The notes below the pieces were generated by a model. It saw nothing but the letters and a program-made list of their open reading frames with translations. It was not told the origin of the DNA and ran no database searches. A DNA stretch of 5,921 nucleotides from Deltaproteobacteria bacterium (GTDB lineage: Bacteria; Desulfobacterota; DSM-4660; Desulfatiglandales; B25-G16). Below are positions 1 to 5,143 of the stretch, piece by piece. Each line of letters opens with the position of its first letter. Positions within the stretch are counted from its first letter, which is position 1. The stretch lies in assembly GCA_020348625.1 (NCBI GenBank), contig CP070752.1, positions 629,724-635,644 on the forward strand, given 5' to 3'. The translations under genes and the position numbers were made by a program.

Positions 1-240
1 CTGATATTCGGATTGGTCAAGCTTGGCCAAAATCATATCTTTTTCAACACGCTCCCCTTCATCTGCTAAAATCTCAACGACCCTCCCGCTCACCTGAAAG
101 GACAATTCCGCACTCCTTGCCTCAATGGTTCCAGAATAGTAAGTCTCCTTGACCTGCGCGTTCCGCTGCCCGAGATACACATAAGCCCCTACGCCAAGCA
201 ACAAGACAAGAAACACGATGATAATCAACCGCTTCTTCAC
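1..240 (-). CDS. HlyD-type membrane fusion protein / RND efflux periplasmic adaptor, 5' part only
   Basis: Reading leftward from 246 gives an open frame to the window edge. It starts with a short basic stretch (MKVKKR), a strongly hydrophobic segment (LIIIVFLVLLLGVGAYVYLG) and then a periplasmic beta/lipoyl-like start: YSGTIEARSAELSFQVSGRVVEILADEGERVEKDMILAKLD. The pattern 'GTIEA...V.FQVSGRV..I.VDEGD.V..G..LA.LD' is typical of HlyD/AcrA-like adaptors, which bridge an inner-membrane exporter (ABC or RND) to an outer-membrane channel. The first 25 residues would be an N-terminal membrane anchor. GGAGG at 248-252 sits only 1 nt from the ATG at 246 but 7 nt from an in-frame GTG at 240, so GTG 240 is preferred; the ATG would add two residues. 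It is the third gene of the leftward cluster. The family is clear; the exporter partner and substrate lie outside the window. Confidence 0.85.
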   Translation of the reverse strand, partial: MKKRLIIIVFLVLLLGVGAYVYLGQRNAQVKETYYSGTIEARSAELSFQVSGRVVEILADEGERVEKDMILAKLDQSEYQ

Positions 241-284
241 CTTCATTCCTCCAGGACTGGCTTTTATACCATTTCGCCCCCTTG

Positions 285-812
285 CTATGCAATGCTAAAT
301 GCCTTCAGTGTATCAAGCAGCTGATCCACCAGGATACCGTGGTCTCGGCTCGTCACACCAACCACCGTTACATCTTCACGCAGCTTTATCGCTTCAATAA
401 AAGCATCTCCTCTCAAGGCAATCGAGCCGAGTACTCGATTTGGCGATTCAAGCACTTCGATCAGGGTTTCTCTAAACAGAGGAGAGAGACATTCCATCTT
501 TCCGATCTCATCGATCACAACTATCTCCTCATGCATCGAAGGTATCATGGCCGGAACGGCAGTATCTTCTATATCCTTAAGACTAACCCCGTATTTGCCT
601 ACCCTGTATCGACTTCTCATTCCCTTATGGGCCAAGATCCCTTCACTACCCCTCAGCGTATTTATGGAAAAGCCGACTCGTTCACCCCCCTCTCTCATCT
701 CCCGCGTAAAAAACCCCGTTACCGGCTCTTTAATTCGCTCAATAACCGCTTCTATGAGAGTCGATTTGCCGGACCGGGGTGGACCCGTAAGAAGGATGTT
801 TTTCTTCGCCAC
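285..812 (-). CDS. THEP1-type nucleoside-triphosphatase (P-loop NTPase)
   Basis: A 175-residue P-loop protein of about the usual length for the THEP1 family (NTPase_1), whose characterised thermophilic member hydrolyses ATP, GTP and other NTPs; the cellular role of the family is poorly defined. Walker A is GPPRSGKST at residues 10-18. The family signature GFFTREMREGGERVGF follows at about 33-48. Walker B is IVVIDEIGKME at about 97-107, with D101/E102 as the likely metal and catalytic acids. No signal peptide or membrane segment is seen, so it should be cytosolic. The start is GTG at 812, with GGAAG 7 nt upstream inside the end of the preceding methyltransferase gene. Only 3 nt separate the upstream TAG (816-818) from this GTG, which suggests translational coupling. 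The longer plus-strand frame across this gene has no family features and is antisense shadow. The link to its neighbours is unknown. Confidence 0.9.
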   Translation of the reverse strand: MAKKNILLTGPPRSGKSTLIEAVIERIKEPVTGFFTREMREGGERVGFSINTLRGSEGILAHKGMRSRYRVGKYGVSLKDIEDTAVPAMIPSMHEEIVVIDEIGKMECLSPLFRETLIEVLESPNRVLGSIALRGDAFIEAIKLREDVTVVGVTSRDHGILVDQLLDTLKAFSIA

Positions 813-815
813 GTA

Positions 816-1619
816 CTAGCTTCCGATCTTCTTGAAGATATAGCGCTGGTCCCTAAAGGACAACAGATCTCCCGTCTCAACAGGCAGCCTTTCATGAGAC
901 CCTATGACTAGGAATCCACCCTTTGAAAGACTGCCCAGTATCTGTCGAAAAGCAGTTCGCTTTAGCTCATCGGTATAGTAGGTAAGGATGCCATTCCTCA
1001 AAAAGATTACCTGAAAATTCCCTTGCAAAGGCTCATTCACCGCATTCTGAACCTTCCATGAAATTCCCGCCCTCATGGATGGCACTATCTTATAGAAATC
1101 GTCCTTTCCTGAGTAAAGAAAATAGACATCCCTTAATTTGTCCGGTACCTCCTTTAAACTACTCTTGGAATATTTTCCCTCCCGAGCTCTTCTGATGTAA
1201 TCTGGGTTAATATCCATTGCCAAGATCTCAAGCTCGGGCATGTCTTCGAGGCGAGCACGCTGAATCTCCCACACTATCTTAAGACTGTACACCTCCTCAC
1301 CACAGGCGCAGCCCACAGACAGGAATCGCACCTTCCCTCTGTTTTCCTTTACGATTTCCGGCACTATACGGTCTTCCATCATCTTCCAGAGCAGTCGGTC
1401 TCTGAAAAACCGACTCACCGACACGCTCATCACGCTGTCAAACTGGCTCCGTAAACCCGAATCGGCGTCCAACCTATTAAGGTACTCTTGAGCGTTCCTG
1501 CATCGCACCTGCTGCATATGGCGCCTAATCCGTCTCTTAACACCCTTTCTCACCCTCCTATAGCCGCTCCAGGAATAATCGAAATGATCAAGGAGTTGAC
1601 GAAACTGTTCATCATCCAT
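816..1619 (-). CDS. CheR-type SAM-dependent methyltransferase
   Basis: A 267-residue protein of normal CheR length. CheR enzymes transfer methyl groups from S-adenosylmethionine to glutamates of chemoreceptors. An N-terminal helical region (about 1-65) contains a very basic stretch, YRRVRKGVKRRIRRHM (20-35). The catalytic domain carries the family landmarks in order: SVSRFFRD (67-73), corresponding to the usual 'xVTxFFRd'; SVGCACGEEVYSL (101-112), the SAM-binding loop; AMDINPDYIRRAREGKYS (134-151); VQNAVNEP (190-197); and FQVIFLRNGILTYY (202-215), corresponding to the usual 'D.I.CRNVLIYF', with the R-N pair kept. The fit is good but not the most conserved type. No chemoreceptor, cheB, cheA or cheW is in view, so the substrate may not be a classical receptor. 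The ATG at 1619 has no strong Shine-Dalgarno sequence. It is first in the leftward cluster, 3 nt from the NTPase gene, and divergent from amrS. Confidence 0.9.
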   Translation of the reverse strand: MDDEQFRQLLDHFDYSWSGYRRVRKGVKRRIRRHMQQVRCRNAQEYLNRLDADSGLRSQFDSVMSVSVSRFFRDRLLWKMMEDRIVPEIVKENRGKVRFLSVGCACGEEVYSLKIVWEIQRARLEDMPELEILAMDINPDYIRRAREGKYSKSSLKEVPDKLRDVYFLYSGKDDFYKIVPSMRAGISWKVQNAVNEPLQGNFQVIFLRNGILTYYTDELKRTAFRQILGSLSKGGFLVIGSHERLPVETGDLLSFRDQRYIFKKIGS

Positions 1620-1638
1620 AGACTAACCGTACAATGAT

Positions 1639-1668
1639 GTTAAAAGATCCTGCTAACAAAATATAAAG
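1639..1668 (+). promoter_or_regulatory. Candidate promoter in the divergent amrS / cheR-like gap
   Basis: The 63-bp gap between the two divergent genes is AT-rich. On the plus strand TATAAA (1662-1667) has TTAAAA (1640-1645) 16 nt upstream, each a partial match to sigma-70 boxes, which would put transcription start only about 10 nt before the amrS ATG. The same AT block gives TATATT on the minus strand and could serve the leftward operon. Neither gene has a clear ribosome binding site here. This is a motif-level guess only. Confidence 0.25.
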
Positions 1669-1682
1669 TAAGTTATTAGATA

Positions 1683-2714
1683 ATGTCTTTATCATCCTCG
1701 AATTGTTTGCTTTACGAAGTACTCGAAGACAGGAGCATTCGGTGTCAGATCTGCAGGAGACGATGCAAGATAGCCCCCGGAAAAAAGGGGTTCTGTCAAA
1801 CCCGCCAGAATATACATGGAGAACTCCACTCTTTGATCTATGGAAGGGTGTCTTCAATACGGGTCTCCCCTATCGAGATAAAGCCCCTCTTTCACTTCTA
1901 TCCCGGGAGCAGGTGGCTGTCGCTCGGCTCCCTGGGCTGCAATTTCCTCTGTCCCGGATGTCAGAACTGGGAGATTTCACACGCAGACATTGCTACGGAA
2001 ATCCCCAGTACCCAATACATTCCTCCTGAAAGGTTAGTTGAACTTGCAGAAAAAGAAAACTGCAAAGGCATTTCCTGGACGTACAATGAACCAACGCTGT
2101 GGTTGGAGTATACCCTGGATACCGCAAGGATGGCCAAGGAGCGAGGTCTCCTCACGAATTACGTAACTAATGGCTACATAACCGAAGAAGCGCTGGGCCT
2201 GATCGGACCGTACTTGGATGCCTATAGGGTAGATCTAAAGGCATTCTCCCCCCGTTCCTACAAAAAGATCGCAAATATCTCCCATTTTGAAGGAGTGCTG
2301 GATAGCATCACAAAAGCGAAATTCAAATGGGGACTCCATATCGAACTGATCACCAATTTGACACCCGGCTATAATGACAGCGAGGAGGAGCTCCATGAGA
2401 TGACACATTGGATAGTAGATCACGTAGGATCTGAAACGCCCTGGCATGTTACCAGGTTCATGCCTCACCTCAAATTATCTCATCTCGAGTATACACCCAT
2501 ATCTAAGTTGGAACAAGCACGGCAGATAGGAATTGAGGAAGGGCTCAAGTATGTATACCTGGGAAATGTCCCAGGTCACCCAGCAGAGAACACCTGCTGC
2601 CACCGGTGCGGTCAAATGCTCATTGAGCGAGAGAATTACCGGATACTAAAATACGAGTTGAGAGGAAATAGATGTGCCTTTTGCGATCAAACCATAGCGG
2701 GATGTTTTGAATAA
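1683..2714 (+). CDS. amrS: AmmeMemoRadiSam system radical SAM enzyme (AmrS)
   Basis: A 343-residue radical SAM protein of full family length. The cluster-binding motif is CNFLCPGC, a CxxxCxxC with C86, C90 and C93 that would ligate the [4Fe-4S] cluster cleaving SAM. Around it are hallmarks of this family: an N-terminal Cys set CQICRRRC (C21, C24, C28) plus C38; YGRVSSIRVSPIEIKPLFHFYPGS (53-76) just before the motif; CQNWEIS after it; SWTYNEPTLW; and VDLKAFSPRSYKKI. The C-terminus has a zinc-ribbon-like pair, C306-x-x-C309 and C331-x-x-C334. These enzymes co-occur with MEMO1- and AMMECR1-like proteins, but their reaction is not firmly known; neither partner gene is adjacent here. Similarity to pyruvate formate-lyase activases is general, and the Cys pattern and length favour AmrS. 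The start is the first in-frame ATG after a stop at 1677; the upstream Shine-Dalgarno is poor, so a very short leader is possible. Confidence 0.93.
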   Translation: MSLSSSNCLLYEVLEDRSIRCQICRRRCKIAPGKKGFCQTRQNIHGELHSLIYGRVSSIRVSPIEIKPLFHFYPGSRWLSLGSLGCNFLCPGCQNWEISHADIATEIPSTQYIPPERLVELAEKENCKGISWTYNEPTLWLEYTLDTARMAKERGLLTNYVTNGYITEEALGLIGPYLDAYRVDLKAFSPRSYKKIANISHFEGVLDSITKAKFKWGLHIELITNLTPGYNDSEEELHEMTHWIVDHVGSETPWHVTRFMPHLKLSHLEYTPISKLEQARQIGIEEGLKYVYLGNVPGHPAENTCCHRCGQMLIERENYRILKYELRGNRCAFCDQTIAGCFE

Positions 2715-2829
2715 CGAACCTCCGAATCCATCAGCGCAGACACCGTTTTCACGGTAAAGTTATTTCTTCCTCCACCTTCCTCACGTGATACATCGGCACA
2801 GAATTTTTAAGAACTCGGCCATTTTTAGC

Positions 2830-2859
2830 TTGACTTTTAGCAAAACTTACAGTAATTAT
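2830..2859 (+). promoter_or_regulatory. Probable lexA promoter
   Basis: TTGACT at 2830-2835 is a strong match to a sigma-70 -35 box. Eighteen nt later AATTAT (2854-2859) matches four of six -10 positions. It lies about 40 nt upstream of the lexA ATG, and the -10 region is covered by the left arm and spacer of the repeat operator at 2842-2885, the arrangement expected for a LexA-repressed promoter. The exact -10 is uncertain. Confidence 0.5.
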
Positions 2860-2885
2860 ATCCTTAAACTGTAAGTTTTACTGTA
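2842..2885 (+). promoter_or_regulatory. Probable LexA operator (inverted plus direct CTGT half-sites)
   Basis: Two perfect 12-bp arms face each other: AAAACTTACAGT (2842-2853) and ACTGTAAGTTTT (2868-2879), separated by 14 bp. A third half-site, ACTGTA (2880-2885), directly repeats the one at 2868-2873 at a period of 12, giving CTGT-N8-CTGT. TACAGTAA (2848-2855) is also the exact reverse complement of TTACTGTA (2878-2885). Each half-site includes CTGT/ACAG, the core of enterobacterial LexA boxes (CTGT-N8-ACAG), but the geometry here is different. The block lies between a TTGACT -35 box and the lexA ribosome binding site, so autoregulation by LexA is the natural reading; binding itself is inferred. 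Confidence 0.65.
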
Positions 2886-2890
2886 TATGG

Positions 2891-2895
2891 GGAGG
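2891..2895 (+). promoter_or_regulatory. lexA ribosome binding site
   Basis: GGAGG lies 5 nt upstream of the ATG at 2901 and fixes the lexA start. It is the best Shine-Dalgarno of the plus-strand genes in this window; those of amrS, imuB and dnaE2 are weak. It begins 6 nt after the third CTGT half-site, so a protein bound there would also sit close to the leader. Confidence 0.7.
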
Positions 2896-2900
2896 AAGAC

Positions 2901-3506
2901 ATGAAACTGACGGAAAAGCAGAAGGCATTCCTGGGGTATATCTCTCATTATGCAGAGGACTGGGGTCGATCACCCAGTTTTGAAGAGATATGTTCCCATT
3001 TCGGCTTTACCTCTTACAACACCGTAACCACCTATCTCAAGGCCTTAGAGCGGAAGGGCTACATCCGTCTTCCTCCCAAAAAAAACCAGAAGCGGGGTAT
3101 TAAGGTGATTAGCCCTGTAGAGACCAAACGGTTCGAGTTTCCCCTCCTTGGACGGGTGGCTGCGGGAAGACCCATTGAAGCAGTGGAAGACGTAGACGTG
3201 ATTGAAGTCCCACCATCCATGATAGGACAAGGAGATCATTTTGTCCTCCAAGTCAAGGGAGATTCCATGAAAGAGGATGGAATTTTTGATGGGGATTTCA
3301 TCGTGATCAGGAAACAGCTGGTTGCTGAGAACGGGGAAATGGTAGTGGCCCTGATCAACAATGAGGCAACCGTTAAGAGATTCTACAAGCGGGAACAGTA
3401 TGTAGAACTCCGCCCCGCCCATACGGGCATGGAACCCATCATCGTTAAACAGGAAGACCTCCGTATTGAAGGAAAGATCGTGGGAGTTATAAGGCATTAT
3501 AAGTGA
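2901..3506 (+). CDS. lexA: LexA SOS-response repressor (S24 autoprotease)
   Basis: A 201-residue LexA of normal length with all catalytic features. The N-terminal winged helix-turn-helix (about 1-70) reads MKLTEKQKAFLGYISHY, with SPSFEEICSHFGFTSYNTVTTYLKALERKGYIR as the recognition region. The scissile Ala-Gly is A88-G89 in GRVAAGRP, the nucleophile is S122 in GDSMKEDGI, and the general-base lysine is K159 in EATVKRF. All three are offset by +3 from E. coli A84-G85, S119 and K156. It should repress SOS genes as a dimer and cleave itself when RecA is activated on single-stranded DNA. A probable operator overlaps its own promoter. It is first in an SOS cassette with imuB and dnaE2. The recognition helix differs from the E. 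coli one, consistent with an operator that is not the classical palindrome. Its final codon and stop fall in the first unit of the downstream repeat array. Confidence 0.96.
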   Translation: MKLTEKQKAFLGYISHYAEDWGRSPSFEEICSHFGFTSYNTVTTYLKALERKGYIRLPPKKNQKRGIKVISPVETKRFEFPLLGRVAAGRPIEAVEDVDVIEVPPSMIGQGDHFVLQVKGDSMKEDGIFDGDFIVIRKQLVAENGEMVVALINNEATVKRFYKREQYVELRPAHTGMEPIIVKQEDLRIEGKIVGVIRHYK

Positions 3507-3776
3507 ACCGAAGTGCCCAAAGTGAGCTAAAGTTAAGAATGAAAAAATATTTAACGACACTACTGTCCAAAATAGATCAAAATTAGGCTTCTTGGACAGG
3601 TAACTATTTGATTTTAAATGATGTTATCTGCTAGCAGAAATTCGGGTTGTCTTGGGCTAAAAATGCTGTCCAAGAAAAACCGATTTTGAACAAGAGTAAT
3701 TTAACGACTTATCTTATTTCATAAACTTTAGACACTTTAGTTCATTTTAGCTCACTTTAGGCACTTAAGTTAAGAA
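3501..3776. repeat. Composite intergenic repeat with inverted arrays of about 10-bp units
   Basis: The whole gap between lexA and imuB is repeat-structured and has no convincing gene. The left array (3501-3540) has four roughly 10-bp units beginning AAGTG/AGTG/AGTT. The right array (3725-3776) carries the reverse complement: ACTTTAG at 3725, 3734 and 3754, ATTTTAG at 3744 and ACTTAAG at 3763. The 21-nt stretch 3511-3531 matches the reverse complement of 3746-3766 at 20 of 21 positions. The decamer AAGTTAAGAA recurs directly at 3530-3539 and 3767-3776. Inside lies an AT-rich core (3549-3708) with its own repeats. It could be a small non-autonomous mobile element, a REP-like repeat or a bidirectional terminator; the family is not recognised. 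A weak promoter-like pair, TTGAAC (3687) and TATCTT (3710) with 17-nt spacing, could drive imuB. Confidence 0.7.
3549..3708. repeat. Core segment bounded by 10-bp direct repeats, with CTGTCCAA palindromic copies
   Basis: ATTTAACGAC occurs at 3549-3558 and again at 3699-3708, enclosing 140 bp. Inside, TTCTTGGACAG (3589-3599) and CTGTCCAAGAA (3666-3676) form a perfect 11-bp inverted repeat, and a third copy, CTGTCCAA (3563-3570), can pair with 3592-3599. Near the ends, TGTCCAAAAT (3564-3573) and ATTTTGAACA (3683-3692) are inverted with one mismatch. This resembles a tiny insertion with a target duplication, or a structured RNA, but no transposase or known family is present. Confidence 0.5.
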
Positions 3777-3829
3777 GTTTGAGTGGTACTTACTGCCTAC
3801 TGCTTGCTTCTATTGCGGAATTTCGAGCC

Positions 3830-5092
3830 ATGTATCGTCACATCATCCACCTTCATATCCCCGCTTTTCCCATTGCTGTGGAACGGGTCTGTCGACCGGA
3901 TCTCAGAGATCGTCCTGTAGCTATGGCCCAGCCTCACTCAGAGCGGGCGCTTGTACTCTCTGTTTCACCTGAAGCCCGAAGAGAGGGCATCTTTAAGGGC
4001 ATGCCCCTTGGAAAGGCCATGAAGTTCTGCCCTGATCTGACTGTCTTGCCCCCTAATCGAGACCTCACGGGAAAGGCCTGCCACGTTCTGGACAAGACAG
4101 TGGCACACTATACACCTCTCTGGGAACCATTCCGGCCGGGCCATATATATCTGGATGTAACAGGGACAGATCGTCTTTGGGGAAAGGCGAAGGACACGGC
4201 AAGCCGTCTGAGACAGGAAATCAAGAAGTATTTGCGTCTTTCGGGGATGGTAGGTGTGGCGGGCAACAAGATGGTTTCCAGCATCGCCTCCAGAATCGTA
4301 TCATCGGAAGGGGTGCTGGATGTGGATCACGGCCAGGAATTCTCGTTTATGGCCCCCCTGAAGGCAAGTTTCCTACCTGGTATCGGCTATGTTCGTAAAA
4401 AAATCCTCCTAGAAGAACTAAACATCTTCTTGGTCCGGGAGATAGCCGCTCTCGATATGGGGACGTTGAGACTTGTCTTTGGTCGACAGGCCTATCTGAT
4501 CCACCAGCGGGCCCTCGGCATAGACCCCACCCCGGTCTACCCGCCCCGCATGGAGCCCACGGTGGCCGAGGAAATCACCCTCTCCCGGGACGAAAACGAT
4601 GACCAAAAGTTGCTGGGGATACTCTGGGGGTTAGTAGAAAAGTGTGCCCATCAGCTTCTGAACAGGGATTTAGTTCCTCACAAAACAGGGCTGATCGTAA
4701 GGTATGCTGACCAGGAAGAGATCATCCGCCGTATCAAGCTGCCCCATGTGAGTTTCTGGGATTCCGATCTCTATACACCCCTGGAGAAAATCTTCTTGAG
4801 GGCCTGCCGGCGCCGGGTGAGGGTCAGGTTCATGAAGGTGTGGTTTCAGGATTTTTGGCCTCCTACCTCACAGCTTTCCCTCTTTCCCGCACAATCCCCT
4901 CTTGCGGAGAAAAAGGCCTCGGTAACCCAGGCCCTACATCGCATCAGGGAGAGGTATGGAGATGTAGCGATCCACTATGGCAGAACAGCTCAATCCTGTT
5001 TGCAGGATCAAGGGGCCCAGGGCTCAAGCCAAAAGACTCAAGGCCCAAGGCGCACGGCACAAGGTAAGTGGTGCCAAGTTTGTTTGCCTTAA
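3830..5092 (+). CDS. imuB: ImuB-type catalytically inactive Y-family DNA polymerase homologue
   Basis: A 420-residue Y-family protein (UmuC/DinB fold). MYRHIIHLHIPAFPIAVE aligns with the Pol IV start 'IIHVDMDCFFAAVE', but the catalytic Asp of Pol IV is His9 and the next Asp is Pro11. The second catalytic pair (LSLDEAYLDVT in Pol IV) is FRPGHIYLDVT (101-111), so Asp-Glu is Gly-His. Loss of all three catalytic carboxylates marks ImuB, an adaptor that brings DnaE2 to the sliding clamp. The finger/palm part (VLSVSPEARREGIFKGMPLGKA), a helix-hairpin-helix-like FLPGIGYVRKKIL and a little-finger region follow. QLSLF (348-352) is a canonical beta-clamp-binding pentapeptide. The last 30 or so residues are polar, rich in Gln, Gly and Ser, and encoded by repetitive DNA. 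ATG 3830 is chosen because family similarity starts there; an in-frame TTG at 3779 would translate the repeat edge. It lies 46 nt before dnaE2 and downstream of lexA, an SOS mutasome context. Confidence 0.88.
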   Translation: MYRHIIHLHIPAFPIAVERVCRPDLRDRPVAMAQPHSERALVLSVSPEARREGIFKGMPLGKAMKFCPDLTVLPPNRDLTGKACHVLDKTVAHYTPLWEPFRPGHIYLDVTGTDRLWGKAKDTASRLRQEIKKYLRLSGMVGVAGNKMVSSIASRIVSSEGVLDVDHGQEFSFMAPLKASFLPGIGYVRKKILLEELNIFLVREIAALDMGTLRLVFGRQAYLIHQRALGIDPTPVYPPRMEPTVAEEITLSRDENDDQKLLGILWGLVEKCAHQLLNRDLVPHKTGLIVRYADQEEIIRRIKLPHVSFWDSDLYTPLEKIFLRACRRRVRVRFMKVWFQDFWPPTSQLSLFPAQSPLAEKKASVTQALHRIRERYGDVAIHYGRTAQSCLQDQGAQGSSQKTQGPRRTAQGKWCQVCLP

Positions 5093-5111
5093 GCCTTATG
5101 CCCTGCGCCTT
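5047..5111. repeat. Imperfect inverted repeat spanning the imuB end and the imuB-dnaE2 gap
   Basis: The 18-nt stretch 5047-5064 (AAGGCGCACGGCACAAGG) pairs with 5094-5111 (CCTTATGCCCTGCGCCTT) at 16 of 18 positions, leaving a loop of about 29 nt. The left arm is within the imuB coding end and the right arm follows its TAA. No T-tract follows, so it is not an obvious intrinsic terminator; it could modulate imuB mRNA or dnaE2 translation, or be a repeat-family remnant. Neighbouring DNA (5008-5046) contains further degenerate copies of CAAGG/CCCAAGG. Confidence 0.55.
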
Positions 5112-5115
5112 AACC

Positions 5116-5143
5116 ATACGAGCTATGAGCTGTAGACTATGAG
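5116..5143 (+). repeat. Degenerate heptamer array carrying the dnaE2 start codon
   Basis: Four consecutive heptamers read ATACGAG, CTATGAG, CTGTAGA and CTATGAG (5116-5122, 5123-5129, 5130-5136, 5137-5143). The ATG of the last unit (5139-5141) is the first possible dnaE2 start after an in-frame TAG at 5133. No good Shine-Dalgarno is seen apart from the GAG trinucleotides in the array. Confidence 0.5.

Noticed and set aside
282..911. 209-codon plus-strand open frame
   Set aside because: It lies antisense to the NTPase and the methyltransferase end; its translation has no recognisable domain, while the minus strand has clear Walker and CheR motifs.
1665..1676. AGTAAGTTATT near the amrS start, resembling the lexA half-site
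   Set aside because: It lacks CTGT and has no partner half-site; AT-rich coincidence.
1612..1857. 81-codon minus-strand frame upstream of the methyltransferase
   Set aside because: It mostly overlaps the conserved 5' coding part of amrS and would run through the divergent gap; no family features or ribosome site.
2742..2755. Small hairpin ACCGT-TTTC-ACGGT after amrS as a terminator
   Set aside because: Only a 5-bp stem and no proper T-tract directly after it; too weak to call.
3045..3560. 171-codon minus-strand open frame across lexA
   Set aside because: It is the antisense shadow of a clearly functional lexA, starts inside the downstream repeat and resembles no family.
3786..3800. Possible LexA site upstream of imuB (ACTTACTG, resembling ACTTACAG)
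   Set aside because: A single degenerate half-site without the paired geometry seen at lexA; chance match likely.
3779..3829. N-terminal extension of ImuB from a TTG start
   Set aside because: The extra 17 residues lie before the conserved Y-family opening and begin at the repeat edge; ATG 3830 fits the family.
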